39,416 nt of DNA from Anammoximicrobium sp032229885 (GTDB taxonomy: Bacteria > Planctomycetota > Planctomycetia > Pirellulales > Pirellulaceae): contig JAVYAJ010000223.1 in assembly GCA_032229885.1 (NCBI GenBank), positions 1-39,416 of the forward strand, written 5' to 3'. The translations under genes and the position numbers were made by a program. This document shows, piece by piece, positions 33,764 through 39,416 of the stretch (within the stretch, counting starts at the first letter, position 1; every line of letters begins with the position of its first letter). Under the pieces are notes generated by a model. It did not search any database and had not been told where the DNA came from. It worked only from the letters and a program-made list of their open reading frames with translations.

Positions 33764-35533
33764 ATGGGCGTTTCCGCGCAAGTCGACAAGGCTCGGGTCA
33801 TGACCGGAGCCGACATCCTGGTTCAGTCGCTCGTGGATCATGGCGTCGAGGTGTTGTTCGCGTATCCCGGCGGCGCCAGCATGCCGCTGCATCAGGCGTT
33901 GACGCGGTTTTCGGACCGAATCCGCACGATCTTGCCTCGACACGAGCAGGGCGGCGGCTTCGCGGCGCAGGGCTACGCCCGCTCGACAGGTCGGGTCGGC
34001 GTGGTGATGGTCACCAGCGGCCCAGGGGGCACGAATCTGGTGACGACAATCGCGGACGCCAAGTTGGACAGTGTCCCGATGGTCGCCATCACGGGCCAGG
34101 TTCCCAGCCGCGCGATCGGCTCGGACGCGTTTCAAGAGACGCCGATCGTCGAGGTTTGCCGCGGGATCAGCAAGCATCATTATCTGGTGCCGAGCGTCGC
34201 CGAGTTGCCGCGGATTATGAAAGAGGCGTTTCACATCGCCACGACCGGTCGCCAGGGGCCGGTGCTGGTCGATCTGCCCAAGGACATCCAGACGGAAAAG
34301 GTGGCTGTCGACTGGAATGTTCCGATGAACCTGCCGGGCTATCACGATGCCATTCCGCCGCGCGCCCGGCCCGAACAGCTCGCTCAGGTGGCCGCGGCGA
34401 TCAAAGCCGCCAAACGGCCACTGCTGTACTGCGGGGGCGGCATCATCGCCGCCAACGCCAGCGACGAACTGCGGATCTTTGCCCGTAAAGCCGGGATTCC
34501 GGTGACGATGACCGCGATGGGACTAGGCGCGTTCCCCACCGACGACCCGCTGTGCTTGGGCATGTTGGGCATGCACGGCAGCGTGTACTCGAACTGGGCC
34601 GTGCGAGACTGCGACCTGTTGATCGGGTTGGGCGTGCGGTTCGACGATCGTGTGACCGGCAAGCTCGAGGCGTTCGCCAGCCGAGCCAGGATCATTCATA
34701 TCGACATCGATCCGTCGGAATTGAACAAGAACAAGCCCGTGCATCTGCCGATCGTCGGCGACGTCAAATCCGCGTTGCAGGCGTTGATCGAAAGCGTCGA
34801 GCCGCGCGGAGACTCGGATGCTTGGGTCGCCCAGTGTCAGCAGTGGAAAAAAGAGCGGCCGTTCAAATACGATACGTCGTTCGATGGCATTTTACAGCAG
34901 CACGCGATCTCTGAATTGTCGCGGCTGACGCGAAACCGCAAGACCATCATTAGCACGGGCGTCGGCCAGCACCAGATGTGGGCCGCCCAGTTTTACGAGT
35001 TTCGCCAACCGCGACGCTGGTTGTCCAGTTGTGGATTGGGCACGATGGGGTTTGGCCTGCCGGCCGCCGTGGGCGCTCAGGCAGCTCATCCCGACGCCCT
35101 GGTCGTGGACATCGATGGCGACGGCAGCTTTTTGATGAACATTCAGGAGCTGGCGACCTGTTTTTGCGAGAACCTGCCGATCAAGGTGCTGCTGTTGAAC
35201 AATCAGCATCTGGGAATGGTCGCGCAGTGGGAAGACCGCTTTATGGCCGGCAACCGGGCGCACACGTATCTCGGTCCGATCCATCACGCCGAAGCGACGG
35301 GCAAAGGCGAGGATATTTACCCGGTCGAGCGCTATCCAGATTTCGTGAAGATCGCGCAAGGCTACGGCTGCGGCGCGGCGACCATCCGCAACAAGGCGGA
35401 CCTGACGCCGGCGCTCGAAGAGATGATCCGTTACGATGGGCCGTATGTACTGGACGTGCAGACCCCGTACCAGGAACATGTGCTGCCCATGATCCCAGCC
35501 AACCACACGGTAGACGATATGATTTTGGAATGA
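33764..35533 (+). CDS. ilvB: Acetolactate synthase, catalytic (large) subunit
   Basis: A 589-residue ThDP enzyme that condenses pyruvate to acetolactate or with 2-oxobutyrate in branched-chain amino acid synthesis. The ATG at 33764 follows GAGGGG and begins MGVSAQVDKARVMTGADILV. The catalytic Glu is in LPRHEQGGGFAAQGYAR (about 61). The FAD-region loops VTSGPGGTNLVTTIADAK and VPSRAIGSDAFQE and the ThDP-Mg segment VDIDGDGSFLMNIQELATC followed by LLLNNQHLGMVAQWEDR are all present. Length is standard. The regulatory subunit ilvN and ilvC, usual partners, are not adjacent; the next gene is an acyltransferase 174 bp downstream. Activity may depend on an ilvN located elsewhere. Confidence 0.93.
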   Translation: MGVSAQVDKARVMTGADILVQSLVDHGVEVLFAYPGGASMPLHQALTRFSDRIRTILPRHEQGGGFAAQGYARSTGRVGVVMVTSGPGGTNLVTTIADAKLDSVPMVAITGQVPSRAIGSDAFQETPIVEVCRGISKHHYLVPSVAELPRIMKEAFHIATTGRQGPVLVDLPKDIQTEKVAVDWNVPMNLPGYHDAIPPRARPEQLAQVAAAIKAAKRPLLYCGGGIIAANASDELRIFARKAGIPVTMTAMGLGAFPTDDPLCLGMLGMHGSVYSNWAVRDCDLLIGLGVRFDDRVTGKLEAFASRARIIHIDIDPSELNKNKPVHLPIVGDVKSALQALIESVEPRGDSDAWVAQCQQWKKERPFKYDTSFDGILQQHAISELSRLTRNRKTIISTGVGQHQMWAAQFYEFRQPRRWLSSCGLGTMGFGLPAAVGAQAAHPDALVVDIDGDGSFLMNIQELATCFCENLPIKVLLLNNQHLGMVAQWEDRFMAGNRAHTYLGPIHHAEATGKGEDIYPVERYPDFVKIAQGYGCGAATIRNKADLTPALEEMIRYDGPYVLDVQTPYQEHVLPMIPANHTVDDMILE

Positions 35534-35707
35534 CAGCCGTCGCGGATATCCGGCGCCTCGGTTTCGAGGACGCAGTCCGCGGACAGCCGCGACCGCCGGA
35601 GCGGTTCACGATCGTACAGCGCGAGGCGTCGCGCCAGTCTGGCAGCCGGAGATCGAGGCCACTGGGGCGGCGTTCGGATAGGAGCAGGCCGGCGGGCGAC
35701 GCAAGCC

Positions 35708-36325
35708 ATGGCACTGACCGCCTCTTTCCTAGCTCTGGTCGCCAAAGTCCTCAGCGGGGCGCGTGTCCGCTGGATTGACAGCCAGCCAGACCCCTGCCAG
35801 CGGGTCTATTTCGCCAACCATAGCAGCCACCTAGATGCTTTGGTGCTATGGGCCTGTCTGCCGCGCGAGCTGCGGCAGGTGACGCGCGCGGTCGCGGCTC
35901 GCGATTATTGGGAACGGGGTCCCGTGCGCCGCCACATCGCCCAATCGTTCAACGTCCTGTTGATCGATCGCGAGAATATCAAGGTGCATCAGAGCCCGGT
36001 CGAGCGGATGATTCGCGAGATCGGCACGCGGTATTCGTTGATCGTGTTCCCCGAGGGCGGTCGCACGGCCGGCGAGGATTTAGGCGAGTTCAAAAGCGGC
36101 CTGTATTACCTGGCCAAAAAGCGGCCGGATCTGGAGTTGATTCCGGTATACATGGAAAATTTGAGCCGCGTGTTGCCGCGCGGCGAAGTGTTGCCCGTGC
36201 CGCTGCTGAGCTGCATCACGTTCGGTCCGCCGATGTGGCTCGAAGTCGGCGAGCCCAAGACCGAGTTTTTGGTCCGCGCGCGGCAAGCGGTTCGGCGGTT
36301 GAAAGAGGCGCAGGCGCCGGCATGA
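35708..36325 (+). CDS. 1-acyl-sn-glycerol-3-phosphate acyltransferase-like (PlsC family)
   Basis: A 205-residue membrane-associated acyltransferase. The HX4D motif is ANHSSHLDAL (about 36-45), and block III is VFPEGGRTAGEDLGEFKSG (about 113-131). Downstream IPVYMENLSRVLP fits block IV. A hydrophobic N-terminus (ALTASFLALVAKVLSG) would anchor it. It probably acylates lysophosphatidate to phosphatidate, though PlsC-family members vary. Its TGA overlaps the ATG of cdsA in ATGA, so the two steps of phospholipid synthesis are translationally coupled. Confidence 0.85.
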   Translation: MALTASFLALVAKVLSGARVRWIDSQPDPCQRVYFANHSSHLDALVLWACLPRELRQVTRAVAARDYWERGPVRRHIAQSFNVLLIDRENIKVHQSPVERMIREIGTRYSLIVFPEGGRTAGEDLGEFKSGLYYLAKKRPDLELIPVYMENLSRVLPRGEVLPVPLLSCITFGPPMWLEVGEPKTEFLVRARQAVRRLKEAQAPA

Positions 36326-37365
36326 ACAACTTCGTCTGGTGGCCCTGGCAGACTCCACACCGGCTTATCGCGGCGGCCCCCGCGCCATCGAATACACAGA
36401 TCTTCTGGATGCTGGGCGGCGTGATCGGCTTGCTGGCAATCGCGTACGCCGCAACCGTCCTGCTGAAACGCTATCCCGAAGGCACGCTGAATCCGGCCTT
36501 GATCGAGCGTTTTATTCACCGGATCCGCGCGTGGTGGATCATGTGCGCGATCCTGGTGGCCGGAGTCTTGCTGGGGCGCGTGGCGACGATCGCGCTGTTC
36601 GGGGCGGTCTCGTTCTGGTCGCTGCGCGAGTTCATCACCACGACTCCGACCCGTCGCGGCGACCACCGCGCGCTATTCTGGACGTTCTTCGGCCTCACGC
36701 CGCTGCAATACGTGTTGGTCGGTTTTCCGCGAGATTTGTACGGGCTGTACAGCATCATCATCCCGGGCTACGCCTACCTATACATCTCAGCGCGGATCGC
36801 GTTCGCCGGCGATCCCAAACGTTTTCTCGAACGGGCGGCCAAGATCCAGATGGGCCTGTTCATCTGCGTGTACGCGCTGAGCTTTGCGCCCGCTCTGCTG
36901 AACCTGCGGCTGAGGCTCTCTGACGGCACACCTTGGGGCCGCGATTCGTACCTAGCCAACGCCGGCCTGCTGTTTTATCTGATCCTGCTGACTCAGTTGG
37001 CTGACGTGTTCCAGATGACCTGGAGCCGGCTGGTCGGCCGCCGCGTGATCGCGCCGGCGATCAGCGCCACGCGCACGTGGGAAGGCTTTTTAGGAGGCGT
37101 CACCAGCACGACGTTGGTCGGCGCCTTGTTGTGGTGGGCCACGCCGTTTCATTTCTGGGAATGCGCCTGCATGTCGATGATCGTCGCTGTCGCCGCATTC
37201 TGCGGAAACATGGTGACCTCGGCCATCAAACGAGACCGAGGCGTCGCCGACTTTGGAACCTTGGTCGAAGGACACCCAGGCGTGCTGGACCGAATCGACT
37301 CGATCTGCTTTGCGGCCCCCGTGTTCTACCACCTGACGCGATATTTCTTTGCCGATCTCGGCTAG
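36322..37365 (+). CDS. cdsA: Phosphatidate cytidylyltransferase (CdsA)
   Basis: A 347-residue polytopic membrane enzyme that makes CDP-diacylglycerol from phosphatidate and CTP. The start ATG 36322 is inside the stop of the PlsC-like gene. Around eight transmembrane segments are visible (IFWMLGGVIGLLAIAYAA, AWWIMCAILVAGVLL, GLLFYLILLTQLADVF and others). The CDS signature near the C-terminus is SAIKRDRGVADFGTLVEG followed by HPGVLDRIDS (about 297-325); it keeps the K-R, D-F-G and D-R-x-D-S residues. Length is at the upper end of the family. Coupling to a PlsC-like acyltransferase fits a phosphatidate to CDP-DAG relay. Confidence 0.93.
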   Translation: MNNFVWWPWQTPHRLIAAAPAPSNTQIFWMLGGVIGLLAIAYAATVLLKRYPEGTLNPALIERFIHRIRAWWIMCAILVAGVLLGRVATIALFGAVSFWSLREFITTTPTRRGDHRALFWTFFGLTPLQYVLVGFPRDLYGLYSIIIPGYAYLYISARIAFAGDPKRFLERAAKIQMGLFICVYALSFAPALLNLRLRLSDGTPWGRDSYLANAGLLFYLILLTQLADVFQMTWSRLVGRRVIAPAISATRTWEGFLGGVTSTTLVGALLWWATPFHFWECACMSMIVAVAAFCGNMVTSAIKRDRGVADFGTLVEGHPGVLDRIDSICFAAPVFYHLTRYFFADLG

Positions 37366-37526
37366 CGTCCGAGCATTCGGGCGGGCCGGGCGTGGGGCGT
37401 CCCGGGCGTGGATCGGGCCGGCGCAGGATCCGCCAATCGGCGCACGGCATCGACAGCAGGCGGCGCGACGGCGCACGTTTCGCGTCGCAAGGCAGGTAGC
37501 GACGGACGCCGCCGTCCGACGGCTGG

Positions 37527-38951
37527 TCACGGTCGGGCCGCCACGGCAGGCTCGCCGTGTGCGCCTGGATCTGCGCTCTGACGCGAGTGTTTTTCCACGA
37601 CGGTCGATTCTGCGTCACTCGCGTGGGCATCTTCGCCGGGTCGGTCCGACCGTTTGGTCGGCACAAAGGCGCGCGGTCGAGGCAGTCGACGGTCCAGCTC
37701 GGTGTCGCCGGTGATCAGCCGCGCGTCGCGGACGTTGAGCAGCCAGTTCCAGAACCAACTGATCATGACATTCAGCCGGTTGCGGAACCCGATCAGAAAG
37801 GCGATGTGGACTCCGCCCCACAGCAGCCAGGCGAAGAAGCCGCCAAAGTTCCACGCGCCGATTTGCGCCACGGCCTTGGCCTTGCCGATCACGGCCATTG
37901 CGCCTTTGTCGTGGTAGACCAACGGCGGTCGCCGTTCGATGGGCACGTGGCCGGCCAACTCGCGGGCGATGATCCGACCGGCATGGCGTCCCATCTGGAT
38001 CGCGCCTTGGGCGACGCCGGGCACCTGGACGCCCGTGTCGGCCGAGTGGGCGGCGGCCAAGTCACCGACGACGAACACCTCGGGGTGGCCGGGAATCGAC
38101 AGATCGGGCTCGACGATCACGCGCCCCGCGCGGTCCAGCGGGACCCCCAGCGTTGCTCCGATCGGATTCGCCCGGACACCGGCCGCCCAGAAGACCGTGT
38201 CCACTGGAATGAATGTTTCGCCGACGTACACTCCGTCGTCAGTAATGTTCGTCACAACCGTGTTCAAGCGGACCTCGACCCCCATCCGTTCGAGGTCTCG
38301 CTGGGCGCGCGCGCTCAGTTTGGGCGAGAACGGCGGCAGGATGCGTGGGGCGCCCTCGAACAGGATCACGCGCGTGGTTCGTGTGTCGATGTGCTTGTAG
38401 TCGCGTGGCAGCGTCCTTCCAGCGATCTCCTTGATCGCGCCCGCCAGTTCGACCCCCGTCGGTCCCCCACCGACGATCGCGAACGTCAACGCCGCGCGCC
38501 GCGCTTCGTCGCTGTCTTCGTATTCCGCGCGTTCGAAGGCCAGCAGAATGTGCCGCCGCAGCGCGGTGGCGTCCTCGATGCTCTTCAAGCCGGGCGCAAT
38601 CGCGGCCCATTGATCGTGGCCGAAATACGAGTGTGTCGCCCCGGCTGCCAGAATGAGATAGTCGTAAGGGATGTAGCCGTCAGCCAATAGCAACAACCGT
38701 TGATCTACGTCGACCCCCGTGACCTCGGCCAACACGATTTGACAGTTGTCCTGATTGCGGAAGACGGTCCGAATCGGGGCGCTGATATCCGCCGGCGACA
38801 GCGAAGCCGTGGCGACCTGGTACAGCAGCGGCTGAAACACGTGGTGGTTCCGCCGATCCACCAAGAGCACCTCGGCCTCGGCGGTGCGTAAAGCCTTGGC
38901 CGCTTCGAGGCCCCCAAAGCCCCCGCCCACGATGATCACCCGTGGCGCCAT
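37527..38951 (-). CDS. Type II NADH dehydrogenase (NDH-2) family oxidoreductase
   Basis: A 474-residue FAD enzyme that passes electrons from NADH to quinone without proton pumping. The start MAPRVIIVGGGFGGLEAAKAL has AAAGGA about 9 nt upstream; the frame extends to 39164 but without leader features. The first Rossmann site is IIVGGGFGGLEAA (residues 6-18). HVFQPLLYQVATASLSPADIS and ILAAGATHSYFGHDQW fit NDH-2. The NADH-binding site is FAIVGGGPTGVELAG (about 158-172). EVFVVGDLAAAHS, then VPGVAQGAIQMGRHAG, are the FAD and quinone side segments. A C-terminal hydrophobic stretch (FFAWLLWGGVHIAFLIG) would tether it to the membrane. The last 40 residues are hydrophilic and low-complexity. Confidence 0.9.
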   Translation of the reverse strand: MAPRVIIVGGGFGGLEAAKALRTAEAEVLLVDRRNHHVFQPLLYQVATASLSPADISAPIRTVFRNQDNCQIVLAEVTGVDVDQRLLLLADGYIPYDYLILAAGATHSYFGHDQWAAIAPGLKSIEDATALRRHILLAFERAEYEDSDEARRAALTFAIVGGGPTGVELAGAIKEIAGRTLPRDYKHIDTRTTRVILFEGAPRILPPFSPKLSARAQRDLERMGVEVRLNTVVTNITDDGVYVGETFIPVDTVFWAAGVRANPIGATLGVPLDRAGRVIVEPDLSIPGHPEVFVVGDLAAAHSADTGVQVPGVAQGAIQMGRHAGRIIARELAGHVPIERRPPLVYHDKGAMAVIGKAKAVAQIGAWNFGGFFAWLLWGGVHIAFLIGFRNRLNVMISWFWNWLLNVRDARLITGDTELDRRLPRPRAFVPTKRSDRPGEDAHASDAESTVVEKHSRQSADPGAHGEPAVAARP

Positions 38952-39348
38952 TTTACAGTCCTTTCTTGACATGCCAACGCGATGCGGATAAAAGTGCTGG
39001 ATGCTGCGCGGTTCCCCGTGTCCGCTCGCGGATGGGCACGGCGCCCGCGCGCGTTGTGCGCGGCGAGCTTTGTTTTGCGGCGGATTCGCCGACACACAAT
39101 CCACTAGCTCGCCTGCGCGATCGTCGAACCCGTGTCGGGCGGACACTGAACGCAGGTTCCCCACATCCTCGCATCGCCCTCTCTCGCGCTGCCTTGCCGT
39201 GCGGGCCAGGACGCCAAACCTTACGCGCGTGCTGGCAAATCTTGCCGCTGAACCGAGTTCCGCCGCGTTTTGCCGAACTTTCGCGGAGCTGGCTCGATCG
39301 TTTTTTCCAACGTTTCCTGTACCACAATATAGCGATTCGGACCGATTT
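38952..39348. other. Divergent intergenic region upstream of NDH-2 and a rightward gene
   Basis: No gene supported over this stretch. It should hold promoters for the minus-strand NDH-2 gene and the partial gene starting near 39349. A weak AT-rich patch, ACAATATAG (about 39325-39332), is a possible -10 for the latter. Confidence 0.35.
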
Positions 39349-39416
39349 GTGAATGCTCAGATTCTCTCGACCGTAGGCCTGATCGTAGGGATTTTCCTGA
39401 CTGCGCTCGAAGGGAC
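39349..39416 (+). CDS. Start of a probable membrane-protein gene (truncated by window end)
   Basis: A GTG at 39349 opens a frame reading MNAQILSTVGLIVGIFLTAL then EG, which looks like a first hydrophobic segment. Only 22 codons are visible and there is no strong ribosome site, so identity cannot be given. Confidence 0.4.
   Translation, partial: MNAQILSTVGLIVGIFLTALEG

Overview
The window looks like a chromosome segment from a Planctomycetota bacterium, most likely Pirellulales. The grounds are GC-rich coding sequence, a DUF6807 (PmoA-like) secreted protein, an SHD1-domain TPR protein, two PQQ-like beta-propeller proteins, a secreted transglutaminase-fold protein, an Uma2-family protein, and dispersed palindromic repeats. 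No 16S rRNA or other phylogenetic marker is present, so the placement is an inference from gene content.

Layout. (1) 1-840 is visibly less GC-rich and reads as the distal end of an integron cassette array. It holds a small cassette ORF ending inside a complete attC site (339-429), a second cassette with a nonsense-interrupted ORF, and the left half of another attC site. (2) 1160-8312 carries a DUF6807 protein, a secreted alpha/beta hydrolase, a lipoprotein plus transglutaminase-like pair, and a minus-strand run of FabB, a thioredoxin-fold protein and a cyclophilin. (3) 8313-14508 has a 929-residue secreted protein with a likely glycosidase-like barrel, an Uma2 protein, and a tightly overlapping minus-strand operon: DnaJ-family protein, small membrane protein, rnpA, yidD. 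(4) 14881-23792 has a zinc-ribbon/proline-rich/propeller protein, a large TPR protein, an HTH-PtsN fusion coupled to a receiver-like protein, and rimO. (5) 24384-29424 has a two-propeller protein with an embedded methyltransferase-like domain and a membrane histidine kinase. (6) 29425-30642 has no protein gene. It contains palindromic repeats and, on the minus strand, a candidate structured RNA followed by a strong intrinsic terminator. (7) 30643-39416 has a sodium:solute symporter, a conserved unknown, ilvB, a plsC-like/cdsA phospholipid pair, an NDH-2 type NADH dehydrogenase, and the first codons of a gene running off the end.

Functional groupings: cell-envelope and lipid genes (FabB, PlsC-like, CdsA, YidD), RNA maturation and ribosome modification (RnpA, RimO), folding (DnaJ, cyclophilin), secreted or envelope proteins typical of planctomycetes, and one horizontally acquired edge (the integron cassettes). 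Two dispersed repeat copies (23727-23885 and 29655-29805, inverted relative to each other) share a set of short palindromes; one has lengthened the C-terminus of RimO.

The most notable items are the integron attC site, the candidate ncRNA at 30190-30360, the secreted propeller/methyltransferase fusion, and the transglutaminase homologue that appears to lack its catalytic Cys and His.
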